Shown piece by piece: positions 19,982-27,543 of a stretch of DNA of 64,000 nucleotides (position 1 is its first letter; every line of letters starts with the position of its first letter). The DNA comes from Sphingomonas folli (GTDB lineage: Bacteria > Pseudomonadota > Alphaproteobacteria > Sphingomonadales > Sphingomonadaceae). The notes under the pieces were generated by a model that did not search any database, was not told the DNA's origin, and saw nothing but the letters and a program-made list of their open reading frames with translations. The position numbers and the translations under genes are program-made. The stretch spans positions 124,001 to 188,000 of the forward strand of contig NZ_JAHXZL010000008.1 of assembly GCF_019429525.1 (NCBI RefSeq). The letters run 5' to 3'.

Positions 19982-20911
19982 ATGGCAGACACCGGGAAGC
20001 GGGCGCGGGTCGGCTGGCGGGGCTATATACCCGCGATCGTCACCCCCTTCGATGCCGAGCTGGCGCTCGATACGCGCGCGCTCGGCGGCTATCTCGAGTG
20101 GCTCCACGCCGAGGGCATGCACGGGCTGGTGCTCGCGGGGACGACGGGCGAGTGGACCAGCCTGTCGCCGCAGGAGCGAAAGGCCTTGTTCGACGCGGCG
20201 GGCGCGCAGATGCGCGGCAAGCTGCCGCTGATCGCGGGCTGCACCTGGTTCACCCCGGACGAGGTGGTGGAGTTCGCGCGCCACGCCCACGCCGCCGGCT
20301 TCGACGGCATCCTGGTGACGCCGCCGCCCTACATCCGCCCGCGCGAGGACGAGATCCTCGGCTTCTACAAAGCGGTGAGCGACGCCTCCCCGCTGCCGAT
20401 CTGCGTCTACAACTGGCCTCCGGGCACCGGTATCGATATGTCGGCCGAGCTGCTGGAGCGGCTGGCGGATCTCGACGGAGTGGTGGCGATCAAACAGTCG
20501 ACGAGCAACCTGGCGCGCTTCGTCGAGACCTTCTTCGCTTTGTCGGAGAAGGTGCGCGTGTTCGGCTTCTCCATGGACGAGCATGGCCTGGCGCTGCTCC
20601 AGGCGCGCGGCGGCGACGGCACGATGGGCGCCGGCGCGGTGCTCGGCCGCGATCACCCCGACTTCTACAACCTTTTGTGGGCGGGCGACGTCGAGGGCGC
20701 GCGCGCGTGCGGGCGCAACGACCGCCGCGTGCTGACCGACTGGTACACGCCCGAGCTGGTCGGCCGTTTCGGCTCGGGGCCGGCGATCCTCAAGGCCGGG
20801 TTCGCCGCGCGCGGCATGCCCTTGGGCGGAGTTCGCCCGCCGTTGCTCGACGTGTCGGCGGAGGCGCGCGAGCGCATCGGCGTGACGCTGGCGGCGCTCG
20901 GCAAGGCCTGA
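19982..20911 (+). CDS. Dihydrodipicolinate synthase/N-acetylneuraminate lyase family protein
   Basis: 309 residues from ATG 19982, preceded by GGGGAG at 19967-19972. TIM-barrel lyase hallmarks are GTTGEW (carboxylate-binding), the tyrosine in ICVYNWP and the Schiff-base lysine in VAIKQSTSN. Members cleave, deaminate or dehydrate 2-keto acids and cyclic imino acids, for example pyrroline-4-hydroxy-2-carboxylate deaminase beside hydroxyproline dehydrogenase. First gene of an operon with a multi-subunit amino-acid dehydrogenase, so it probably processes the imine or keto-acid product. Exact reaction unknown. Confidence 0.9.
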   Translation: MADTGKRARVGWRGYIPAIVTPFDAELALDTRALGGYLEWLHAEGMHGLVLAGTTGEWTSLSPQERKALFDAAGAQMRGKLPLIAGCTWFTPDEVVEFARHAHAAGFDGILVTPPPYIRPREDEILGFYKAVSDASPLPICVYNWPPGTGIDMSAELLERLADLDGVVAIKQSTSNLARFVETFFALSEKVRVFGFSMDEHGLALLQARGGDGTMGAGAVLGRDHPDFYNLLWAGDVEGARACGRNDRRVLTDWYTPELVGRFGSGPAILKAGFAARGMPLGGVRPPLLDVSAEARERIGVTLAALGKA

Positions 20912-20916
20912 CGCGC

Positions 20917-22116
20917 GTGGACGCCGCCGACGTGCTGATCATCGGCGGCGGGCTGATCGGGTGCGCGGCGGCGTGGCACCTCGCGCGCGCGGGCACCGAC
21001 GTGCTGCTGATCGAGCGCGGCGAGCTCAACGCCGGCGCTTCCGGGCAGAACGCCGGGTCGCTGCATTTCCAGATCGAGCGGCGCTTCCTGGAACACGGCG
21101 AGGCGCTGGCGGACCAGGCCGCGCGCACCGTCGCGCTGAGCCGGCTGGCAGTGAGCGAGTGGCGCGACCTGCCGGCGGCGCTCGGCGACGACCGTCTCGA
21201 CGTGGCGATGCACGGCGGGCTGATGGTTGCGCAGAGCGACGACGAGCTGCGCCTGCTCGAGCGCAAGGCGGCGCTGGAGGCGCGCTGGGGTCTGCCGACC
21301 CGGTTGATCGACGGCGCGGAGGCGCGGGCGATCGCACCCTATCTGGCGGACGACGTGCGGGCCGCCAGCTTCCTCGCGGACGAGGGCCACGCCAATCCCC
21401 GGTTGGTGACGCGCGCGCTCGCCGAGGCCGCGGCATCGGCGGGCGCACGTTTTGCTCCCCAGACCGTGCTACGCGCGCTCGTCCCGGTGTCGGGCGGGTG
21501 GAGAGTGACGCTGCGACGCGGCGCCGCCGACGTGGAGGTGGCCGCGGCGAGCGTGTTGATCGCGGCGGGGGCGTGGACCATGGCGGTGGGAGCGCTGGCG
21601 GGGGTGCACCTGCCCGTCTTCCCGATCGGGTTGCAGATGAACGTCACCGAGCGTGTTGCGCCGTTCCTGCCGCACCTCGTTCAGCATGTCGGCCGCCGCC
21701 TGTCGATGAAGCAGGCGCATGACGGCAACGTGCTGATCGGCGGCGGCTGGCCATCACGGCTCGCGCGCGGTGAGGACGGGTTCGATCTCGCGCGCGCGCC
21801 AACGGTGCTGGTCGACTCGCTCACCGGCAATCTCGCGGTCGCGGCGGCGACGGTGCCGCGAGTCGGCGCGCTCAACCTGATCCGCACCTGGACCGGGGTG
21901 GTCGCGATCACCGCCGACCAGCTGCCGCTCGCCGGCGCGGTGCCGGGCCGCCCAGGCCTGTTCGTCATCGCCGGCGGGTCGGGCTTCACGCTCGGCCCGA
22001 CGCTCGCGCGCGCGGTCAGCGCGGAGATGCTCGGCCGGTCCGCGGGCGACGCGGCCGAGGCGATGGCACTGGTCGCCCCCGCGCGCTTCGCGCACCTCAA
22101 CGCGATGCTGGCGTGA
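20917..22116 (+). CDS. FAD-dependent D-amino-acid/amine dehydrogenase subunit (DadA/HcnC-like)
   Basis: 399 residues from GTG 20917, five bases after the lyase stop. Dinucleotide motif IIGGGLIGCAAAWHLA, then GASGQNAGS, and a C-terminal GGSGFTLGPTLARAVSAEM typical of DAO/glycine-oxidase-like FAD enzymes. With the following [2Fe-2S] and second FAD subunits it resembles three-part dye-linked dehydrogenases: D-hydroxyproline dehydrogenase, opine oxidases and hydrogen cyanide synthase HcnABC. This subunit should bind and oxidise the amine or amino-acid substrate. Membrane attachment is not evident. Confidence 0.92.
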   Translation: MDAADVLIIGGGLIGCAAAWHLARAGTDVLLIERGELNAGASGQNAGSLHFQIERRFLEHGEALADQAARTVALSRLAVSEWRDLPAALGDDRLDVAMHGGLMVAQSDDELRLLERKAALEARWGLPTRLIDGAEARAIAPYLADDVRAASFLADEGHANPRLVTRALAEAAASAGARFAPQTVLRALVPVSGGWRVTLRRGAADVEVAAASVLIAAGAWTMAVGALAGVHLPVFPIGLQMNVTERVAPFLPHLVQHVGRRLSMKQAHDGNVLIGGGWPSRLARGEDGFDLARAPTVLVDSLTGNLAVAAATVPRVGALNLIRTWTGVVAITADQLPLAGAVPGRPGLFVIAGGSGFTLGPTLARAVSAEMLGRSAGDAAEAMALVAPARFAHLNAMLA

Positions 22117-22406
22117 TGGCGCGCGTGGCGGATACCGCGCGGGGGGTGGCCGGCGGGATCATCGTGGATGGCGCATGCGTGTCTTTTCACCCCGGCGAGA
22201 CCATCGCCGCGGCGATGCTCGCGGCCGGGCACGCTGCCTTCCGTCGCGATCGCCACGATCGGCCGCGGGGCCTGTGGTGCAACATGGGAACGTGCTGCGA
22301 GTGCCTCGTGCTGCTCGAGCGCGACGGTGAGGCGCGACGGGTGCGCGCCTGCCTGGTCGATGCGGCACCGGGGCAGCGGGTGACGACGCGGGACGGTGCG
22401 GCGTGA
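22116..22406 (+). CDS. Small [2Fe-2S] subunit of the flavin dehydrogenase (HcnA-like)
   Basis: 96 residues from ATG 22116; a GTG one codon earlier (22113) is equally possible. Four cysteines, C55-x4-C60-x2-C63-x15-C79, form a ferredoxin-type [2Fe-2S] site; C61 and C21 are extra. Stop and start codons overlap on both sides, so it is part of a coupled three-subunit complex, passing electrons between the two flavin subunits. Confidence 0.9.
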   Translation: MARVADTARGVAGGIIVDGACVSFHPGETIAAAMLAAGHAAFRRDRHDRPRGLWCNMGTCCECLVLLERDGEARRVRACLVDAAPGQRVTTRDGAA

Positions 22407-23821
22407 GCGAACCCTGCTACGACCTCGCGATCGTTGGCGGCGGGCCGGCGGGGCAGGCGGCGGCCGAGCAGGCAGTGGGGGCCGGGCTGTCGGTGGTGAT
22501 GCTCGACGAGCAGGCGCGCATGGGCGGGCAGATCCTGCGCCAGCCACCATACGAGATGACAGTGGCGAGCTGGCTGGACGCCCGCGGCTATCGCGCGCTG
22601 AAGCGGCAGCTCGCGCGCGCCGAGGCGCTGCCCGGTCTCACCTTCCTGGGGCGCACCTCGGTCGCGGGCGTGCTGCGAGAGGCGGCGGGCTTCGCGCTGA
22701 TCGCGGTGCCCACCGACAGCGCGCCGGGCCGCCGGGTCGCCGCGCGGCGCTTGCTGGTGGCGGCGGGCTGCTATGACCTGCCGGTGCCACTGCCGGGATG
22801 GACGCTGCCCGGCGTCATGAGCGCGGGCGCGATCCAGGCCTTCGTCAAGAGCCAGCGGCTGGTCCCGGGCGAGCGCTTCGTGCTCGCGGGCACGCACCCG
22901 CTGCAGCTGATCCTGGCCGATCAGCTCGTCGCCGCGGGCGGCACCGTCGCGGCGCTGCTGTTCGCGCAGACGCCCGGCGCGGTGGCACACGCGCTCGCCG
23001 GCCATGCCGGGGCCGCGCTGCGCCACGCTGCGCCGCTGGCCGCGGCGGCGGCGAGCTACGCGCGCCTGCGCCGTGCCGGCGTGCCGATCCAGTTCGGGCG
23101 GACGGTGCTGGCGGTCGAGGGCAGGGACGAGGTCGTGGCCGCGCGCGTCGGCGTGCCGGGCGAGGCGGGTGAGGCGATCGCCTGCGACCGCGTCGGTCTC
23201 TGCTACGGCTTTCTGCCCCAGGCCGACCTGCCGCGCAGTCTCGGCGCGACCGCGCGCTGGGTCGAGCGCACCGGTGGCTGGGCCACCGTGGCGGACGCGT
23301 GGCAGCGCGGTGACGTGCCCGGCCTGTACGTCGCGGGCGAGACCACCGGCGTCGCCGGCGCGCCCGCCGCGCTGGAGGAGGGGCGGATCGCGGGGATCGC
23401 GGTCGCGCGCGACGCCGGGCGGATCGATGCGGCCGCTGCCGGGCGCGCGGCGGCGGAGCCGCGGCGCCGGCTCGCCCACCTGCGCGGCTTCGCGGCGCTG
23501 CTCGACGCCGTCGCGGACCCGCGCGCAGTGATGACTCGCCTGGCCGGTGACGACACGATCGTCTGCCGCTGCGAGGATGTCACACGCGCGCAACTGCTCG
23601 CCGCCGCCGAGGGCGTCGCGGCGCCGTCCGACGCGAGCGCGCTCAAGTTGGTCACGCGCGCGGGCATGGGATTGTGCCAGGGACGCGGCTGCGAGGCGGC
23701 GGTGCTGCGGCTGCTGGCGGAGCGGACCGGCGTCGGGCCGGAGGCGATCGGCGGCTTCACGCCACGCTTCCCGGTCCGTCCGGTGCCGATCGCGAGCGTC
23801 GGCGAGGTAGGCGGCCGCTGA
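22403..23821 (+). CDS. NAD(P)/FAD-dependent oxidoreductase subunit with BFD-like [2Fe-2S] domain (HcnB-like)
   Basis: 472 residues; GTG start overlaps the preceding stop (GTGA). The N-terminal pyridine-nucleotide-disulfide fold carries IVGGGPAGQAAAEQA and GGQILRQP. The C-terminal ~80 residues form a BFD-like cluster domain (CRCEDVT and GMGLCQGRGC). This organisation is the large electron-transfer subunit of HcnABC-like, opine-oxidase-like and D-hydroxyproline dehydrogenases. With 20917 and 22116 it should oxidise an amino acid or opine and feed electrons to the respiratory chain. Confidence 0.92.
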   Translation: MSEPCYDLAIVGGGPAGQAAAEQAVGAGLSVVMLDEQARMGGQILRQPPYEMTVASWLDARGYRALKRQLARAEALPGLTFLGRTSVAGVLREAAGFALIAVPTDSAPGRRVAARRLLVAAGCYDLPVPLPGWTLPGVMSAGAIQAFVKSQRLVPGERFVLAGTHPLQLILADQLVAAGGTVAALLFAQTPGAVAHALAGHAGAALRHAAPLAAAAASYARLRRAGVPIQFGRTVLAVEGRDEVVAARVGVPGEAGEAIACDRVGLCYGFLPQADLPRSLGATARWVERTGGWATVADAWQRGDVPGLYVAGETTGVAGAPAALEEGRIAGIAVARDAGRIDAAAAGRAAAEPRRRLAHLRGFAALLDAVADPRAVMTRLAGDDTIVCRCEDVTRAQLLAAAEGVAAPSDASALKLVTRAGMGLCQGRGCEAAVLRLLAERTGVGPEAIGGFTPRFPVRPVPIASVGEVGGR

Positions 23822-23835
23822 CGCGACGGGGCGGG

Positions 23836-23850
23836 TTGTCGCTGACGCAA
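23836..23850. promoter_or_regulatory. Operator-like site TTGT-N7-GCAA before the VOC gene
   Basis: TTGTCGCTGACGCAA matches the TTGC-N7-GCAA pattern except for one base. It is followed by CGAAGTCGTCGCC, nearly the same as the bases following the site at 24980, so similarity extends beyond the core. It lies 85 bp before the VOC start. Confidence 0.55.
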
Positions 23851-23935
23851 CGAAGTCGTCGCCCGCGCGCGCTTGTCCGCCCCCCGTCGGGCCAGCACAC
23901 TCCCCGTCAGACGCGACCAGCAGGAGTATGCGCTT

Positions 23936-24421
23936 ATGGCCGACCACGATCGTCCGCTCTTCCTCGAGGCCGACCATGTCTCCTGGACCGTGCCCGACCT
24001 TGACGACGCGGTGCGCTTCTACACCGAGGTGTTCGGCGCGACCGAGCTGTTCCGCATGGGGCCGCTCGACGCCGCCGATATGCCGCGCGGCGATGACGGC
24101 CGCGATTGGATGGCGTCGCACGTCAACGTACCCGGCGCGCGGCTGACGCTGGCGATGCTGAAGCTCACCCCCAACCTGAACTTCCAGCTGGTGCAGTATG
24201 ACAAGCCCGACGATCGCCGCACCGAGCTGCCGCGCAACTGCGACCGCGGCGGTCATCACCTCGGCCTGCGCGTCGACGACGTCGACAAGGCGGCGCGCTA
24301 TCTGGCGGCGCACGGCTGCACGGTGATGGAGACGATCGTGATCGATGCCGGCCCGCTCGCCGGCCACAAGAACCTCTACGTGCTCGATCCTTTCGGCCAT
24401 CAGCTCGAGATCGTCGACTGA
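23936..24421 (+). CDS. VOC (glyoxalase/bleomycin-resistance/dioxygenase) family protein
   Basis: 161 residues from ATG 23936, with AGGAG about 9 nt upstream. Paired beta-alpha-beta-beta-beta modules begin with ADHVSWTVPDLDDAVRFYTEVFG and GHHLGLRVDDVDKAARYL; the C-terminal LYVLDPFGHQLEIVD supplies the usual metal-binding glutamate, and the HV and HH histidines are in metal positions. Possible lyase, isomerase or extradiol-dioxygenase roles cannot be separated. It shares a likely transcript with the RidA gene 35 bp downstream. Confidence 0.88.
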   Translation: MADHDRPLFLEADHVSWTVPDLDDAVRFYTEVFGATELFRMGPLDAADMPRGDDGRDWMASHVNVPGARLTLAMLKLTPNLNFQLVQYDKPDDRRTELPRNCDRGGHHLGLRVDDVDKAARYLAAHGCTVMETIVIDAGPLAGHKNLYVLDPFGHQLEIVD

Positions 24422-24456
24422 TCGCCGCCCTGCCCGCTCCAGACCCAGGAGATCTC

Positions 24457-24861
24457 ATGCCGATCGAACGTCTCAACCCGCCCGCGCTCTACGACAGCCT
24501 GCAGTTCGGTTTCAGCCACGCGACGGTGCAGCACGGTGGTCGCACCCTGCACCTCGCCGGCCAGGTCGGCTGGGACAAGGAGCTGAACGTCGCCGCGGGC
24601 GACCTCGCCGCGCAGACGCGCCAGGCGCTCGCCAACCTCCGCGCCGTGCTCGAGGCGGCGGGCGCGAGCGCGGCCGACATCGTGCGGCTGCGCACCTATG
24701 TGGTCGACCACGAACCGGCCAAGCTCGGCATCGTGCTTCAAGAGGTCGGCGCCTTCTACGGCGAGGCGACGCCCGCACCTAATACCTTCATCGGGGTGCA
24801 GGCGCTGGCGCTGCCCGACTTTCTTGTCGAAATCGAAGCGATCGCGGCGCTCCCGGAGTGA
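24457..24861 (+). CDS. RidA family protein (second copy)
   Basis: 134 residues; AGGAG precedes the ATG. RidA pattern: LAGQVGW, DLAAQTRQALANLRAVLEAAGA, RLRTYVVD and FLVEIEAIA. Downstream of a flavin amino-acid dehydrogenase operon it most simply hydrolyses the imine or enamine product. It is diverged from the RidA at 4194, so not a recent duplicate. Confidence 0.93.
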   Translation: MPIERLNPPALYDSLQFGFSHATVQHGGRTLHLAGQVGWDKELNVAAGDLAAQTRQALANLRAVLEAAGASAADIVRLRTYVVDHEPAKLGIVLQEVGAFYGEATPAPNTFIGVQALALPDFLVEIEAIAALPE

Positions 24862-24979
24862 TCAGCCGCGGAGATCTCAGCCAAAGCGAGTGCCGTAACA
24901 CTCAGATATGCTGGCTTTATCTTGCACTTACTCAGGGAGACTCGTCTGTTCGTGATAACGATACCTTATCGTGACAATG

Positions 24980-24994
24980 TTGTGCGCGGCGCAA
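24980..24994. promoter_or_regulatory. Operator-like site TTGT-N7-GCAA before the first TonB receptor
   Basis: TTGTGCGCGGCGCAA followed by CGAAGTCCTCGCC, almost the same extension as at the 23836 site. It lies 138 bp before the TonB receptor start, in a 271-bp non-coding gap that is AT-richer than its surroundings. Confidence 0.55.
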
Positions 24995-25132
24995 CGAAGT
25001 CCTCGCCGCTGCTGCATTGCAGGGGGCGCGGCCAAGATAGATCATGATCTCACGCTCACCGACGGCTCACACGTCGGAAGCGTCCGCAGGCGGGCATCGT
25101 ACTCTTACCAACCCTTGCAGGGGAGGATTTCC

Positions 25133-27403
25133 ATGCGTTGTCCCAACATCATCGCTTTCTCTTTGTCGGTCAGCGGCGCAGCCATGGCGGCAGCGCTGTT
25201 CGCCGTCCCCGCCCAGGCGCAGCAGTCTCCCGCGACGACCGACGCGCAGAACGCCACCGCCGAGACCGAGCCGAGCGTCGGCGCCGCGTCGGGTGACATC
25301 GTCGTCACCGCCTCCAAGCGCGTCGCCAGCACGGTGCAGGACACGCCGATCTCGGTCCAGGCACTGAGCGGGGACGACCTCAAGGCGCGCGGCGCGGTCG
25401 ATTTCGCCGACTTCTATCGCTCCGTCCCGGGCCTGTCGGTGCAGGACGAGGGGCCGGGCGACAAGCGCTACGTCATCCGGGGCATCAACTCGAACGGTGC
25501 CGGTACCGTCGGTCTTTATCTCGACGAGACCGTGATCACCGGCGAGAACGCGCAGGACGGCTCGGGTCAGGCGCCCGACATCAAGCTGTTCGATATCGAT
25601 CGCGTCGAGGTGCTGCGCGGGCCGCAGGGTACCACCTTCGGCGCCAGTTCGATGGCGGGCACAATCCGCTACATCACCGCCAAGCCCAAGCTGGATCGCT
25701 GGACCGGCTACGTCCAATCGGGCCTGCGCGCGACCCGCGGCGCCGACCTCGGCTTGCAGACCGACGGCGCGATCAACATACCGGTGATCGCGGGCGTGCT
25801 CGCCGTGCGCGCGTCGGGCTTCTACGCCGATCTGCCCGGCTATATCGACAACCGCTTCCAGGAAGGCGCCAACGCCGAGAAGAGCAAGGCCGGACGGCTG
25901 CAGGCCCGGCTTCAGATCACGCCGGATCTCACGCTCGACGGCATGGCGATGTACCAGAAGGTGCATCAGGACGCGAAGAACTTCTACAATCGCGAGGACT
26001 TCGCCGGCACCCCGCTGACCGGCTACCGCTATCAGCAGGCCGATGTGGCGCGCGCGCCCTACGACGACGAGAGCGAGATCTACAACGCAACGCTGACCTA
26101 TACGCGGCCGTTCGGCACGGTCACCGCGACGGGCTCGCGCTTCGTGCGCGACACCGACTTCAACCGCGATGCCTCGCTGGCGGCGCAAGCTTTCTTCGGC
26201 CTGCCGTATGACGGCGACGGCCGGTCGCTGCTGCGCCAGGTCAAGCACCGCCGCGTCGACAGCGCCGAGCTGCGCTTCGCCTCCGACTTCGGCGGCCCGT
26301 TCCAGCTGCTGTTCGGCGGCTTCTACCAGGACGAGAACCGCGACTATCGCAGCTACTGGCCGACCGTGAACGCGCAGGGAGTGATCGACGCCAGCTCGCG
26401 GCTGCTGCTCGATCGCACCGTCGGTACCGACATCAAGGAGAAAGCGCTGTTCGGCGAAGCGAGCTACGCCTTCGTGCCGAACCTGACACTGACCGTCGGC
26501 GCGCGGCTCTTCGACTTCAACCTGGAGCAGCGCTCGGTCGCGATCGTGAGCGCCGGGGGCGGCACCGGCGCGGGGCCCGGCCCGCTGCTCAAGACGAGCG
26601 ACAGCGGGCTGATCGGGCGCTTCAACCTGGCGTGGAAGGTCAACGAGCAGGTCAACGCCTATGTCCAGGTGGCGCAGGGCTATCGCTCCGGCGGCACCAA
26701 CGACCAGACCGCGGCCGAGCTCGCCAACGTGACGATCCCCGCCGGCTACGGCTCGGACTCGCTGTGGAACTATGAGGTCGGCCTCAAGACCGCGCTGATG
26801 GATCGCAAGCTCTACCTCAATGGCGCAGTCTACTACATCGACTGGTCGAACATCCAGGTGACCGACCAGGCCAGCAACGGCACCGTGTCCTTCCCGTTCA
26901 CCGGCAACGGCGGCAAGGCGTCCGTTAAGGGTGCCGAGCTGACGCTGGACGCGCGCCCGGCCGCCGGGTTGCAGCTCAACCTCGGGCTCAACTACAGCCT
27001 GGCCGAGCTGAGCGAGGACAATCCCGTCCCCGCCACCGGGCGCAAGGGCGACCGCGTGCCTTACGTGCCCGAGTGGACCGGCTCGGCCGGCTTCTCCTAC
27101 AGCGCGCCGATCGGCGACGCCGGGCTGGAGGGGACCGTCGGCGCCGACGCGAGCTACCAGGGATCGATGGCGACCAAGTTCAACTCGGCGATCGCTAATT
27201 ATCGCGCGCTCGATTCCTACTGGCTGGTGGGGCTGCGCGCCGGGGTCTCGCGCGGGCCGTGGGCGCTCAACCTCAACGTGACCAACCTGTTCGACGATAA
27301 CACGCCGATCAACTACAACGAGATCGTGCCCGGCGTGTACCCCGACGGCTTCTATATCAGCAGGCCGCGTACCGTCGCGCTCGCCGGCACGGTGCGGTTC
27401 TGA
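25133..27403 (+). CDS. TonB-dependent outer-membrane receptor 1
   Basis: 756 residues from ATG 25133, preceded by GGGAGG. The signal peptide ends near VPAQAQQ; the plug starts GDIVVTASKR and includes VEVLRGPQGTTFGASSMAGTI; a 22-strand-type barrel follows and ends in VRF with a terminal phenylalanine. Takes up a ligand across the outer membrane using TonB energy. The next gene is a glycosidase and the previous genes an amino-acid dehydrogenase set, so a glycosylated or opine-like ligand is conceivable, but the ligand is unknown. Confidence 0.95.
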   Translation: MRCPNIIAFSLSVSGAAMAAALFAVPAQAQQSPATTDAQNATAETEPSVGAASGDIVVTASKRVASTVQDTPISVQALSGDDLKARGAVDFADFYRSVPGLSVQDEGPGDKRYVIRGINSNGAGTVGLYLDETVITGENAQDGSGQAPDIKLFDIDRVEVLRGPQGTTFGASSMAGTIRYITAKPKLDRWTGYVQSGLRATRGADLGLQTDGAINIPVIAGVLAVRASGFYADLPGYIDNRFQEGANAEKSKAGRLQARLQITPDLTLDGMAMYQKVHQDAKNFYNREDFAGTPLTGYRYQQADVARAPYDDESEIYNATLTYTRPFGTVTATGSRFVRDTDFNRDASLAAQAFFGLPYDGDGRSLLRQVKHRRVDSAELRFASDFGGPFQLLFGGFYQDENRDYRSYWPTVNAQGVIDASSRLLLDRTVGTDIKEKALFGEASYAFVPNLTLTVGARLFDFNLEQRSVAIVSAGGGTGAGPGPLLKTSDSGLIGRFNLAWKVNEQVNAYVQVAQGYRSGGTNDQTAAELANVTIPAGYGSDSLWNYEVGLKTALMDRKLYLNGAVYYIDWSNIQVTDQASNGTVSFPFTGNGGKASVKGAELTLDARPAAGLQLNLGLNYSLAELSEDNPVPATGRKGDRVPYVPEWTGSAGFSYSAPIGDAGLEGTVGADASYQGSMATKFNSAIANYRALDSYWLVGLRAGVSRGPWALNLNVTNLFDDNTPINYNEIVPGVYPDGFYISRPRTVALAGTVRF

Positions 27404-27543
27404 CCCGCCCCGTCCAGCTCCGGCGGCGCGCGGTCGCGCTCGTCGCGCTCACCGCCACGACCGCCGCCACCGCGGGGGAACCGCGCCCCTGGGCCGACCC
27501 CGCCCATCCGGCCGCCGAGCGCGCCCGGCTGATCGTCGCGGCC

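Noticed and set aside
19982..24861. Standard trans-4-hydroxyproline degradation operon
   Set aside because: The dehydrogenase subunits and DHDPS-family lyase fit, but no 4-hydroxyproline 2-epimerase or alpha-ketoglutarate semialdehyde dehydrogenase gene is present, so the pathway name is not applied.
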